Shown: in pieces, positions 8,910 through 16,104 of the stretch
Layout: each line of letters begins with the position of its first letter
How positions within the stretch are numbered: position 1 is the stretch's first letter
From: DATBLE01 sp963719325
Lineage (GTDB): Bacteria; Actinomycetota; Thermoleophilia; Gaiellales; Gaiellaceae
NCBI GenBank assembly: GCA_963719325.1
Contig: CAVRBW010000020.1
Span: 1 to 61,941 of the forward strand
Length of the DNA stretch: 61,941 nucleotides
Direction: 5' to 3'
Position numbers and translations under genes: made by a program
The notes under the pieces: model-generated
What the model saw: the letters and a program-made list of their open reading frames with translations, nothing else
Databases searched by the model: none
Told to the model about the DNA's origin: nothing

Positions 8910-9194
8910 ATGGACGAACGACGGATCGGCTGGATCGGCGTCCTCGTGGTGTTGAGCCTGCTCGTGAACGCCGCAGTCGTCGGAGGAGTGGTGGTCTTGG
9001 CGTCAAGCTGCTCAGCCGCGGCTTGGGTCGCGCCAAAGCTCCACCTGGCGACCCATGGCGCCGTCTCGGATGCCCAGGCGACCGCGGACGATGCCGCCTC
9101 AACAGCCGGCGACGTATCCTCCGCCGCCGATGACGCGCAGTCGCGCCTGGACGATGTGGAGCCTCGCCTCGATGACGCAGAGTCGCCAGTGTAG
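8910..9194 (+). CDS. Small membrane protein with a coiled-coil tail
   Basis: The 94-residue protein has one N-terminal membrane helix ('IGVLVVLSLLVNAAVVGGVVVLA', about 8-30) and a hydrophilic tail rich in Ala, Asp and Ser in heptad-like spacing ('DDAASTAGDVSSAADDAQSR', about 62-81), which suggests a coiled coil. The ATG at 8910 is chosen because AGGAGG sits 7 bases before it; an in-frame ATG at 8841 lacks a site. No family is recognised. It is isolated, with about 190 gene-free bases before the TIR gene. Confidence 0.6.
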   Translation: MDERRIGWIGVLVVLSLLVNAAVVGGVVVLASSCSAAAWVAPKLHLATHGAVSDAQATADDAASTAGDVSSAADDAQSRLDDVEPRLDDAESPV

Positions 9195-9380
9195 GCGACG
9201 AGCGAAGCGAGTTCGGCTTCTATTCCGGCGCATTCGTCGAGATCCAGGCGGCCGCATGCTGAGCGCCGCCCCGCGGCCGGCGGGCCCGTGGTGAGGTGAA
9301 TCGTCTGCTCCTGGCGGCCCCGCACATCGCCCAGTCAATGCTGTCCCTCGGACTGCTGTGACCGCCGCTATCGTCTAGGC

Positions 9381-10514
9381 GTGCCGGCAGCGGTGGGATT
9401 CTGGAGCTACTCGCAGGACGATGACAAAGCGGAGAACGGCCGAATTCGGCGGCTGGCCGAGCGAATCAAGGTTGAGTACGCGATGTTGAGGGGCGACGAA
9501 ATCGAGGTCTTTGTCGATCGAGATGACCTCTCCTGGGGCGACGAATGGCGTGAGCGAATCGATGAGGCTCATGAGGAAACGGCCTGTTTCATACCGGTAG
9601 TGACACCGAGATACTTCGCGCGACCGGAATGCAGACGTGAGCTTCTGACATTTGCGGGTCATGCGGAGAGCCTTGGTGTAGGGGAGCTCTTGTTGCCTGT
9701 CCTCTACGTCGACGTTCCGGGACTCGACGAGAAATCGGATGACGAAGCCGTGGCACTTGTCGCGAGGACTGAGTACGAAGACTGGCGAGAATTGCGGTTA
9801 GAGGACGAGGATTCGCATGCTTACCGGAAGGGCGTTCACCGTCTCGCGGTTCGACTTGCGGAGATCAGCGCTCAGATGGCAAGTGCAGAGGCACCTGCGG
9901 CCGAACTTGAAGGATCGACCATTCCTGAGGCGGCTGAAGAGCAGCCGCTAGGGATAGTCGACATCCTGGCTGAGATGGAAGAAGCGATGCCCCGGTGGAC
10001 CGCGGTGGTGCAGGGATTCCCAGAGGTCATGAGCGCGCTCTCGACCGCTGCCGAGCAGGCCGCGCACCACATCCAGCTGAGTGACAACGCGGGCAAGGGA
10101 TTCGCGGGACGCCTCGCTGCTGCGCGGAACTACGCGAAGGCGATCGAGGAGCCAGCTAATCGAGTCTTGGAGCTAGGAACCAAGTACGCGTCCGAGCTAG
10201 TAGCCGTTGATCCAGGCGTCTTGACCATGATTCGGCTAGCGGGCGAGCAAACCTCGGCGGAGGACAAGGCGGCCGCATGTGACGTGTTTACATCCGTTCG
10301 CGGGTTGGCGGCTGCGTCAGCCGAGAACGTTGAAAGCCTGCGAACACTCTCGGCCACCATTGAGGAGACCGCCAAGTACTCGCGCGACATTCGGGCACCA
10401 CTAGCAAAGGTTCAGTCAGGGCTCCAGCGTGTGATGGATGGGCAGTCGATCATGGATGAGTGGGTTCGCCAGATGGATGCTTCGCCGCTCGATTGCAGTG
10501 ACGTGATCATGTAA
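9381..10514 (+). CDS. TIR-domain protein
   Basis: The 377-residue protein begins with a TIR fold (about 4-160): 'VGFWSYSQDDD' as strand A, 'EVFVDRDDLSWGDEWRERI' as the BB-loop/helix region, 'ACFIPVVTPRYFARPEC' and 'RREL'. Glu87, three residues after Cys84, sits where bacterial NADase TIR domains keep the catalytic glutamate. The rest (about 190-377) is helical and hydrophilic with no membrane segment. Bacterial TIR proteins often cleave NAD+ or make signal nucleotides in anti-phage defence; activity here is inferred. GC content is clearly lower than in neighbours. It converges with the TIR-like gene 21 bases downstream and sits in a patch next to tRNA-Ala and an integrase remnant, which suggests transfer. 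Confidence 0.85.
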   Translation: MPAAVGFWSYSQDDDKAENGRIRRLAERIKVEYAMLRGDEIEVFVDRDDLSWGDEWRERIDEAHEETACFIPVVTPRYFARPECRRELLTFAGHAESLGVGELLLPVLYVDVPGLDEKSDDEAVALVARTEYEDWRELRLEDEDSHAYRKGVHRLAVRLAEISAQMASAEAPAAELEGSTIPEAAEEQPLGIVDILAEMEEAMPRWTAVVQGFPEVMSALSTAAEQAAHHIQLSDNAGKGFAGRLAAARNYAKAIEEPANRVLELGTKYASELVAVDPGVLTMIRLAGEQTSAEDKAAACDVFTSVRGLAAASAENVESLRTLSATIEETAKYSRDIRAPLAKVQSGLQRVMDGQSIMDEWVRQMDASPLDCSDVIM

Positions 10515-10535
10515 ACCACGCCGGTAACACGCGGG

Positions 10536-11276
10536 CTAGCCTGTTGGTCGGCCGAGGATTGCGTCGAGATGGCGGCCTAGGAGTCGCTCGACTTGCCGCT
10601 TTCCGGCGATTGTGTCGTCGTAGAAGATCGTTCGGTACGGGCTTACGTCGAATGGCAAGGTCGTATCGCGCCTAGCTAAGAGGATGGTCGGTTTGTCTAG
10701 CGCATGGGCGTAGCCGAGTTCATAGAAGACGTTCGGGTTCTCGGGGCTGATTTCGGCGATGACGATGGACGCCTCCATCAAGCCGCGGACGATGTCTTGA
10801 ATGATCATTCCCGGCTGGTGAATTTCGTCGGCCCGAACGACTTCGAGGCCAGCGGCTGCGCCGACCGGTCTGATGAGCTCGTCGTAAAGATCATCGAAGC
10901 CCTCGCCGAACTGCATCACAACAAAAGCCCGGGGCTTCATTGCGTCCACGTCGAGGCCGCGGAACTGCCGGCCGGAGCCCCATGCTACGGCGCCAACCTG
11001 CTCTGCTGCTAAGGGGTCGTCAAGCTCGCGGCTGAAGATAGGGATCCCGTCGACCGTGAGGGACACGGTCTGCCCGTGGACCGCGAGCGCTATGTCATAG
11101 GTCTGATCCGGTACGAGGCTGGCGGGAGGACCGGCCGATGCTAAGGGACGTGCTCCTGTAGCGCCGGTGACAGAGACTTCTTCGAGATAGTAAGCCCAGT
11201 GAGGGCCTCCAATTCCGGCTGAAAGGTAATTCTGCGTCTCTGAGTCCCAGCCGAATATGACTCGAGTCGAGTGCAC
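10536..11276 (-). CDS. LamG-like plus TIR-like (nucleoside deoxyribosyltransferase-type) protein, 5' end broken
   Basis: From the GTG at 11276 the product is 246 residues. Residues 1-112 are the later strands of a concanavalin-like sandwich ('SAGIGGPHWAYYLEE', 'VSLTVDGIPIFSREL'). Residues about 115-246 form a TIR-like nucleotide-binding domain: 'PRAFVVMQFGEGFDDLYDEL', then 'NPNVFYELGYAHAL' (180-193) and 'LPFDVSPYRTIFYDD'. This C-terminal type recurs in bacterial immune-like proteins. In-frame sandwich sequence continues upstream ('DVGIALTNQRFREGIIRVGL') to a TAG at 11376-11378, and similar sequence goes on beyond it, so the GTG is probably not the original start. The gene looks truncated or interrupted by a nonsense codon. 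It may still make the C-terminal domain. Confidence 0.75.
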   Translation of the reverse strand: MHSTRVIFGWDSETQNYLSAGIGGPHWAYYLEEVSVTGATGARPLASAGPPASLVPDQTYDIALAVHGQTVSLTVDGIPIFSRELDDPLAAEQVGAVAWGSGRQFRGLDVDAMKPRAFVVMQFGEGFDDLYDELIRPVGAAAGLEVVRADEIHQPGMIIQDIVRGLMEASIVIAEISPENPNVFYELGYAHALDKPTILLARRDTTLPFDVSPYRTIFYDDTIAGKRQVERLLGRHLDAILGRPTG

Positions 11277-11694
11277 TGGGTTGGTTATGGAGAGCCCGAC
11301 ACGAATGATTCCTTCGCGAAAGCGTTGGTTTGTGAGGGCGATGCCTACGTCGACTGGGCGCTCGGGAGCGTTTGGCTACGCAGATGCACTCACGAACGTT
11401 GCGCGGCCGGACCAAATTCCCAGGCTCCGAGATAGGCAAGCAAGGTTGGTACGGTGGTGCGCAAAGGCTGCGTCGGGCGATCCAAAGTACGCGGATCGTG
11501 TCACTCCGAATGGTGCCCGGCATCTGTTTCTATAGCTCCGTCCGACGCGAGTTCTATAGCTACTGCCTCGACCGTGAGTGGGTCTACGACGAGGCGGCTG
11601 CGCAGGCGTTCTCGAGTCATCGGCTTCCGGGTGGGCGGCAGCTCCGGTTCTTGTGGTCTGAGGTCTTCTCAGCAATTGCCGGCTCGGAAGCGGC

Positions 11695-11829
11695 AGCTGC
11701 GCGTCGCTGATGGTCGCGGCCAAGGTGCCGCCGATGGTGATCGCGGATCAGCTCGGGCAAAGTGACGCGAGGCTCGTTCTGAAGCGATACGGCCACCTGT
11801 ATCCGGCCACGCGAGCGAGGCGGCGATGA
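11695..11829 (+). pseudogene. C-terminal remnant of a tyrosine recombinase (integrase)
   Basis: The forward frame encodes 'ASLMVAAKVPPMVIADQLGQ' followed by 'SDARLVLKRYGHLYPATRAR', matching the end of phage-type tyrosine recombinases: the helix after the catalytic His-x-x-Arg, the 'LGHS' box (here LGQS) and the 'RYGHLYP' segment holding the nucleophilic tyrosine. The same frame has a stop at 11659-11661, and no catalytic core or start is found upstream, so only a fragment remains. The stretch 11379-11694 holds no intact gene; one forward frame has a weak core-binding-like piece ('FYSYCLDREWVYDEAAAQAF'). The remnant lies 100 bases from the 3' end of tRNA-Ala, a usual integration target. Confidence 0.6.
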
Positions 11830-11928
11830 CGCTTGACCTCTACCTTCGCGCGTCGTCTGTGGGGCAGACGTGGGGTGCGGCTCGCGGCCCCGTCCGAAGA
11901 CGAGGACGAAACCGCTGCAAATGACAGG

Positions 11929-12001
11929 TGGAGCGTGCCGGGATCGAACCGGCGACCTCCGGCTTGCAAAGCCGGCGCTCTCCCAGCTGAGCTAACGCCC
12001 C
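11929..12001 (-). tRNA. tRNA-Ala (anticodon TGC)
   Basis: The reverse strand folds as a 73-base cloverleaf: acceptor GGGGCGT paired with ACGCTCC, D-arm with 'AGCTCAGCTGGGAGAGC', anticodon loop TTTGCAA (anticodon TGC) and T-arm 'GGTTCGATCCC'. Discriminator A; CCA is not encoded. The gene's 3' end faces the TIR/integrase patch. Confidence 0.95.
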
Positions 12002-12055
12002 GAGCGCTCCCAGTGTAGGCAAGGAGTCCGTCCGTCGGGCGGCGAATTCCCTGCC

Positions 12056-12523
12056 GTGGGCGAGGATCACCTCCGCTACCACCGGGAGCACGAGCACCTG
12101 GCGGCGCCGTTCGGCGTCGACCGCTTCGGGAAGGCCGCCGAGCACGTCGCTCGGTTCTTCGGGACGCCGAGGTACATCGTCACCCAGACCTTGCTGGTCG
12201 TGGTCTGGATCGTGTTCAACGGGTTCGAGATCTTCGTCCACTTCGACAAGTACCCGTTCATCCTGCTCAACCTCGCGTTCTCGACCCAGGCCGCCTACGC
12301 GGCGCCGCTGATCCTGCTCGCGCAGACGCGTCAGGCCGAACGCGACAAGGTCCACTTGGACGCGGACGCGAAGCACCGGGAGGCGCTCGCGCAGCGGGCA
12401 CTCGACCGCCAGCGCACGGCCGACGAGGGGATCGGACTGCTGAAGAGCCTGCTCGAGGAGAACACCGAGCTAACGCGCCAAGTGGACCGCCTCACGCGGG
12501 AGATCCACCACAAGGTTGTCTAG
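12056..12523 (+). CDS. DUF1003 membrane protein
   Basis: The 155-residue protein matches DUF1003: 'VARFFGTPRYIVTQTLLVVVW' leads into the first membrane helix, then 'NGFEIFVHFDKYPFILLNLAF' and 'STQAAYAAPLILLAQTRQA' form the second. A long charged helix follows ('RDKVHLDADAKHREALAQRA' through the C-terminus), likely a cytoplasmic coiled coil. The family has no firm function. The gene starts at a GTG 55 bases past the divergent tRNA and ends almost at the stop of the convergent 12527-12796 gene. Confidence 0.9.
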   Translation: MGEDHLRYHREHEHLAAPFGVDRFGKAAEHVARFFGTPRYIVTQTLLVVVWIVFNGFEIFVHFDKYPFILLNLAFSTQAAYAAPLILLAQTRQAERDKVHLDADAKHREALAQRALDRQRTADEGIGLLKSLLEENTELTRQVDRLTREIHHKVV

Positions 12524-12526
12524 GCG

Positions 12527-12796
12527 CTACGCGGCGCGCTCGAGGCGCTCTTCGGCACGCGCCCGCCTGATGATCCGGTCGCGATCGCCCCACCGGCGCT
12601 GTGCGCGAGCGGCACGTTGCTCGTCCCAGAGCTCTGCGATCCGGTCCTCCAGCTGCCCGTGCTCGGCAGCCAGGCCGGGATCGTGGCCGAGCGAGAGCTC
12701 GTGGAGAAGCTCGGCCCGCTTCGCGGTCAACTGCTCGATGTCGGTTCTGATGTCGTCGAGAGTTCTCATCTGTGCTTGGAAACGCCGTGGCCGCAT
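12527..12796 (-). CDS. Small charged coiled-coil protein
   Basis: The 89-residue product is nearly all helix-forming and charged ('LDDIRTDIEQLTAKRAELLH', 'AEHGQLEDRIAELWDEQRAA'), with heptad spacing and no membrane segment or cysteine. Its function is not recognised. The ATG at 12796 has GAGGA nine bases before it; an internal ATG at 12769 (residue 10) is a possible alternative. It is the last gene of a leftward run that begins with argF. Confidence 0.6.
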   Translation of the reverse strand: MRPRRFQAQMRTLDDIRTDIEQLTAKRAELLHELSLGHDPGLAAEHGQLEDRIAELWDEQRAARAQRRWGDRDRIIRRARAEERLERAA

Positions 12797-12806
12797 GCGC
12801 TATTCC

Positions 12807-12899
12807 TCAATGTCCCCACGGCCCGATGAGAAACATCACAAGCGCTGCTGCGCCGACGACCGCGGAGGCGATCGCGATCCCTTCGAGGACGCCCGTCAT
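12807..12899 (-). CDS. 30-residue membrane peptide coupled to the metallopeptidase gene
   Basis: The ATG overlaps the TGA of the upstream metallopeptidase gene (ATGA at 12896-12899), the typical arrangement for translational coupling. The peptide is a short Met-Thr lead, one membrane helix ('IAIASAVVGAAALVMFLIGP') and a short polar end. Its size resembles bacterial membrane micropeptides that tune a partner protein. It is credited because of the overlap and the clean hydrophobic helix; no homologue is recognised. Confidence 0.5.
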   Translation of the reverse strand: MTGVLEGIAIASAVVGAAALVMFLIGPWGH

Positions 12900-13201
12900 G
12901 CATATCCCAGCTCGTCGAGCCGCTCCTCGTCGATCCCGAAGTAGTGCGCGAGCTCGTGGAGCACGGTGATCCGGATCTCGCGTTCCAGCTCGGCCGGGTC
13001 GTGCCCGAAGTCCTCCAGCAGGGGCCGCTTGTAGATCGCGATCCTCGCGGGCAGGTGCGGCAACTCGTCGAAGAGCCCGTAGAGCTCCGGCTCCTCCGGG
13101 TTGAAGTCCTCGACGATCACAGCGACGTTCTCGAGGCCCCGCGCGATCTCCGGCGGGAGCGAGTCGAGCGCAGCGCTGACGTGGTCTTCGAACCGCCCCA
13201 T
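12896..13201 (-). CDS. Minimal zincin metallopeptidase family protein
   Basis: The 101-residue protein belongs to the small 'metallopeptidase family' (PF06262-type) proteins. The zinc-binding helix is 'TVLHELAHYFGIDEERL' (HExxH near residue 82), and upstream are 'LFDELPHLPARIAIYKRPL' and 'EREIRITVL' typical of the family. Substrate is unknown. Its ATG at 13201 directly abuts the end of the rhomboid gene (13202), so the two proteases are probably made from one message. Confidence 0.88.
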   Translation of the reverse strand: MGRFEDHVSAALDSLPPEIARGLENVAVIVEDFNPEEPELYGLFDELPHLPARIAIYKRPLLEDFGHDPAELEREIRITVLHELAHYFGIDEERLDELGYA

Positions 13202-13882
13202 TCAGAATCTCGGCCGTAACGGCGCGCGCAGCTTGAACAGGTGGACGGTGAGGACGCCGAATGCGAACCCGCCCACATGGGCGAAGAACGCGACGCCGCC
13301 GCCTGCCTCCGGGTGCACGATCGAGTAGCCGCCCTGCCAGAGCTGGAAGAAGATCCAGAAGCCGAGGAACAGCACCGCCGGCACCTGGACGAAGAAGTAG
13401 AAGACGATCGTCAGCACGCTCGCCGTTGGCAGAAGGAGCATGTAGGCACCGAGCACCGCCGAGATCGCGCCGCTCGCGCCCAGATTCGGGATCGTCGTGT
13501 CGCCGGTCTGGCCGTAATGGAACGTGACCCATGTCTGGAGCGTCGTCGCCGCGAAGCCGCCGAGGAGATAGAAGACGAGGAAGCGCAGGCGGCCCATCGC
13601 GTCCTCGACGTTGTTGCCGAAGATCCAGAGGAACAGCATGTTCCCGCCGATGTGCAGCCAGCTGCCGTGCATGAACATCGAGGTCAGCGCCGCGAGCGGC
13701 CAGCCCTTGTCGATCTGCGGGCAGCTGCCGTTCACCTCGCACGGGTGGAAGGCGAGGTCCTGGACCGACCGGTCGAGATTCGGCAGCTGGTAGAAGAGCC
13801 AGACCGCAGCATTGATCGCGATCAACGTCACCGTGACCACCGGGAAGGTCCGGGTGGGGACGTTGTCGCGGATCGGGAGCAT
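13202..13882 (-). CDS. Rhomboid family intramembrane serine protease
   Basis: The 226-residue protein has six hydrophobic segments and the rhomboid catalytic pattern: 'SWLHIGGNMLFLWIFG' (helix 2, His77, Asn81), the active-site 'GASGA' with Ser137, and 'AHVGGFAFG' with His202 as the dyad partner. Rhomboids cut transmembrane substrates within the membrane; the substrate here is not known. Its stop is adjacent to the metallopeptidase start and its own start (13882) adjoins the argF stop (13883), so it is embedded in a leftward operon. Confidence 0.93.
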   Translation of the reverse strand: MLPIRDNVPTRTFPVVTVTLIAINAAVWLFYQLPNLDRSVQDLAFHPCEVNGSCPQIDKGWPLAALTSMFMHGSWLHIGGNMLFLWIFGNNVEDAMGRLRFLVFYLLGGFAATTLQTWVTFHYGQTGDTTIPNLGASGAISAVLGAYMLLLPTASVLTIVFYFFVQVPAVLFLGFWIFFQLWQGGYSIVHPEAGGGVAFFAHVGGFAFGVLTVHLFKLRAPLRPRF

Positions 13883-14803
13883 CTAGCCCATCACGAGCGC
13901 CATCAACGCCTTCTGGGCGTGGAGGCGGTTCTCCGCCTCGTCCCAGGCCGCCGACTGCGGGCCGTACAGGACGTCCGCTTCGATCTCCTCCCCGACGTGC
14001 GCCGGCAGGCAGTGCAGCACGATCGCGTCGCGGGCGGCGACTGCGAGCAGCGCCGAGTCGATTCGGTAGTCGGCGAAGGTGCGCAGGCGTTCCTCGCGCT
14101 CGGCCTCCTGGCCCATGCTGGTCCAGACGTCGGTGCAGAGGACGTTCGCACCCTGCGCCGCGTGACGCGGATCGGTGACGACCACGGGCGAACCGCCGGC
14201 CTCGCGGGCGGCGCCGAGGGCGTCCTGCGCAGGCTCGTGGCCTTCCGGAACGGCGGCGACGAACTCCATCCGGAGCTTGGCGGCGGTCACCATCAGCGAC
14301 CCGCAGACGTTGTTGCCGTCTCCGATCCAGGCGACGCGCACCCCCTCGAGCCGGCCGAGCCGCTCCCTGATCGTCATCACGTCGGCGATCGCCTGACACG
14401 GGTGGGAGGCGTCGGTGAGCCCGTTGATGATCGGGATCGTCGCGTGCTCCGCGAGCTCCTCGACGAGCGACTGGGCGAACGTGCGAATCATGATCCCGTC
14501 GAGGTAGCGCGAGAGGACGACGGCGACGTCGCGGACGGACTCGCGGGTTCCGAGACCGATTCGCTCCACGGGCAGGTGGACCGCCGTGCCGCCGAGCTGC
14601 GTGATCCCGACCTCGAACGAGACCTGGGTGCGCAGCGACGGCTTCTCGAAGATCAGCCCGAGCGTGCGACCGGGGAGGAGGTGGTGCTCCTCGCGCCTCC
14701 GCTGGAGGCCCTTCAACCGGTCCGCGAGGTCGAGCAGCTCGACGAGCTCCTCCGGGCTCCAGTCGCCGACCCGGAGGAAATCGCGTCCACTGAGGCGGGC
14801 CAT
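13883..14803 (-). CDS. argF: Ornithine carbamoyltransferase
   Basis: The 306-residue enzyme joins carbamoyl phosphate and ornithine to give citrulline in arginine synthesis (cytosol, trimer in the family). The carbamoyl-phosphate site is 'FEKPSLRT' (52-59); 'HPCQ' (134-137) and the ornithine-side 'HCLPAH' (264-269, Cys265) are all present, which separates it from aspartate carbamoyltransferase. Length is normal. No other arginine gene is nearby, so the operon with a rhomboid and metallopeptidase is unusual in content. The start at 14803 leaves about 25 bases before the hsp20 promoter region, which is divergent. Confidence 0.95.
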   Translation of the reverse strand: MARLSGRDFLRVGDWSPEELVELLDLADRLKGLQRRREEHHLLPGRTLGLIFEKPSLRTQVSFEVGITQLGGTAVHLPVERIGLGTRESVRDVAVVLSRYLDGIMIRTFAQSLVEELAEHATIPIINGLTDASHPCQAIADVMTIRERLGRLEGVRVAWIGDGNNVCGSLMVTAAKLRMEFVAAVPEGHEPAQDALGAAREAGGSPVVVTDPRHAAQGANVLCTDVWTSMGQEAEREERLRTFADYRIDSALLAVAARDAIVLHCLPAHVGEEIEADVLYGPQSAAWDEAENRLHAQKALMALVMG

Positions 14804-14827
14804 GGGCGGATGCTAGTCGCACAGCAC

Positions 14828-14857
14828 CTTGACAATCAGACACTTAGGTTATATTCT
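14828..14857 (+). promoter_or_regulatory. Heat-shock promoter with HAIR-like element upstream of hsp20
   Basis: -35 TTGACA (14829-14834) and -10 TATTCT (14852-14857) are 17 bases apart. CTTGACA, seven bases, then ACTTAGG (14828-14848) follows the HspR-box plan CTTGAGT-N7-ACTCAAG with five matches in each half and overlaps the -35. The same layout occurs before dnaK, and an HspR-type gene is present at 43942, so repression by HspR is likely. This is inference from pattern. Confidence 0.7.
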
Positions 14858-14891
14858 TGCGCTAAAAGCAACTCGGCTAGGAGGGCTGGAA

Positions 14892-15368
14892 ATGGCCACA
14901 TTGGTTCGCTTGGATCCCGTGCGGGAGCTCGCCCAGTGGCAGAACGACGTGGAGCGCCTGATGGGCACCTTCCTCCGCGGCACCGGCGGAAACGGCGAAA
15001 CGCGCTGGGCGCCGCCGCTCGACGTCTGGGAGACCGAAGACGAGCTCGTCTTCGCGTTCGACCTCCCGGGCATCCCGGAGGACAAGATCTCGATCGAGCT
15101 CGACGACGGGTCGCTGACCGTCTCCGCAGCGCGCGAGCGCAAGGAGGAGGTCTCGAAGGACCACGTCTACCGCGTCGAGCGCCGCTACGGGAGCTTCACG
15201 CGGACGATCGGACTGCCGCAGGGCGTCGCCGAGCAGGACATCCGCGCCGACTACAAGGACGGTGTCCTCGAGGTGCACGTCACGAAGCCGAAGGCACCCG
15301 AGCCCCGCCGCATCCAGATCGGCAAGGGCGCCAAGGGCACGATCGAAGGCAAGGCCTCGAAGGCCTAG
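14892..15368 (+). CDS. hsp20: Hsp20/alpha-crystallin small heat-shock protein
   Basis: The 158-residue protein has a short N-terminal arm, an alpha-crystallin domain (about 40-135; 'PPLDVWETEDELVFAFDLPG', 'DKISIELDDGSLTVSA', 'VERRYGSFTRTIGLP', 'ADYKDGVLEVHVTK') and a basic tail. It would hold unfolding proteins in the cytosol for refolding by DnaK/ClpB. The ATG at 14892 has AGGAGG eight bases before it and gives a family-like N-terminus; an in-frame ATG at 14829 lies inside the promoter. A single-gene unit with its own heat-shock promoter and a terminator after it. Confidence 0.95.
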   Translation: MATLVRLDPVRELAQWQNDVERLMGTFLRGTGGNGETRWAPPLDVWETEDELVFAFDLPGIPEDKISIELDDGSLTVSAARERKEEVSKDHVYRVERRYGSFTRTIGLPQGVAEQDIRADYKDGVLEVHVTKPKAPEPRRIQIGKGAKGTIEGKASKA

Positions 15369-15396
15369 CGCCCGCGTGCGCTAGCTGGAAAGCGTG

Positions 15397-15430
15397 AAGG
15401 GACAGGTGCCTCCGGGTGCCTGTCCCTTTT
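15397..15430. terminator. Bidirectional hairpin between hsp20 and the ECF sigma gene
   Basis: AAGGGACAGG pairs with CCTGTCCCTT around a 12-base centre that can extend the stem with wobble pairs, followed by TTTTCGTT on the plus strand. It sits between convergent genes, so it can serve both. The GGGACAG/CTGTCCC core also occurs in palindromes at 29555 and 42104 (see findings). Confidence 0.75.
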
Positions 15431-15432
15431 CG

Positions 15433-16053
15433 TTAGGGCGCGTCGACGTCGAGGCCGGCTTCGGCCAGGAGCTCGCGGAGCCGCTTGAGCCCGGTGAACA
15501 TCCGGCTCTTGATCGTGCCCAGCGGCTGCCCGAGCCGCTCGGCGAGCTCGGACTGCGTGAACCCCCCGTAGTAGGCGAGCTCGATCGCCTCTCGCTGGTC
15601 CGGCGGTAGCTTCCGCAGGGCTTCCTGGACGACCTGGCGCTGCGCTCGCAGCCACGCCTCTTCGTCTGTCGCTTCACCTGTCGGCTGCGCGACCTCGTCC
15701 AGCGGCTCGCTGCGGCGCCGCTCCTCCCGGCGGACGAGGTCGACCGCCCTGCGGTGAACGAGGGTCAGGATCCAGGTGCTGGGCTTGCCGTGCTGGGCGG
15801 CGAACGTCCCGGCCGAGCGCCAGACGCCGAGGAAGGCCTCCTGGACCGCGTCCTCGGCCAGCGCCCGGTCTCGGACGACTCGTAGCGCCAGGCCATACGC
15901 GACCCGGCCGTAACGGTCGTAGAGCTCACCGAGAGCCGACTCGTCCGCGCGAGAGCAGAGCGCAAGGAGCGCCTCGTCCGAGAGCGCGGCGTGCTCGCGG
16001 CGCGCTCCCTGCTCTGTCACGCGGGGGAAGTCGCTCACCGTCGGCGTGGACAC
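15433..16053 (-). CDS. ECF-type RNA polymerase sigma factor
   Basis: The 206-residue protein has sigma region 2 ('ALGELYDRYGRVAYGLALRV', 'AEDAVQEAFLGVWRSAGTF', about 40-105) and region 4 ('LPPDQREAIELAYYGGFTQ', then 'SELAERLGQPLGTIKSRMF', about 145-195) with the -35-binding helix-turn-helix. Such factors direct polymerase to stress or envelope promoters. No anti-sigma gene adjoins it: downstream is the convergent hsp20 and upstream a NiCoT transporter gene 51 bases away, so how its activity is controlled is not evident. It resembles the SigK/RpoE-like branch of about 190-200 residues. Confidence 0.92.
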   Translation of the reverse strand: MSTPTVSDFPRVTEQGARREHAALSDEALLALCSRADESALGELYDRYGRVAYGLALRVVRDRALAEDAVQEAFLGVWRSAGTFAAQHGKPSTWILTLVHRRAVDLVRREERRRSEPLDEVAQPTGEATDEEAWLRAQRQVVQEALRKLPPDQREAIELAYYGGFTQSELAERLGQPLGTIKSRMFTGLKRLRELLAEAGLDVDAP

Positions 16054-16104
16054 TACGCAGTCTTCGCGCGGCGGAGTGGGGATCCGTCTCCGTCTTCGTG
16101 AACG

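Noticed and set aside
8582..9133. A 183-residue forward frame
   Set aside because: Most of it is out of frame with the better supported small membrane protein at 8910; only a short first part looks possibly real.
9195..9380. Search for a second copy of the tRNA-Ala 3' end as the far attachment site
   Set aside because: No copy of the tRNA 3' end was found by eye in the left flank, so the patch borders cannot be set.
13241..15397. Long forward open frame across the rhomboid, argF and hsp20 region
   Set aside because: Antisense to argF and rhomboid, which have clear family motifs; its own translation is low complexity.
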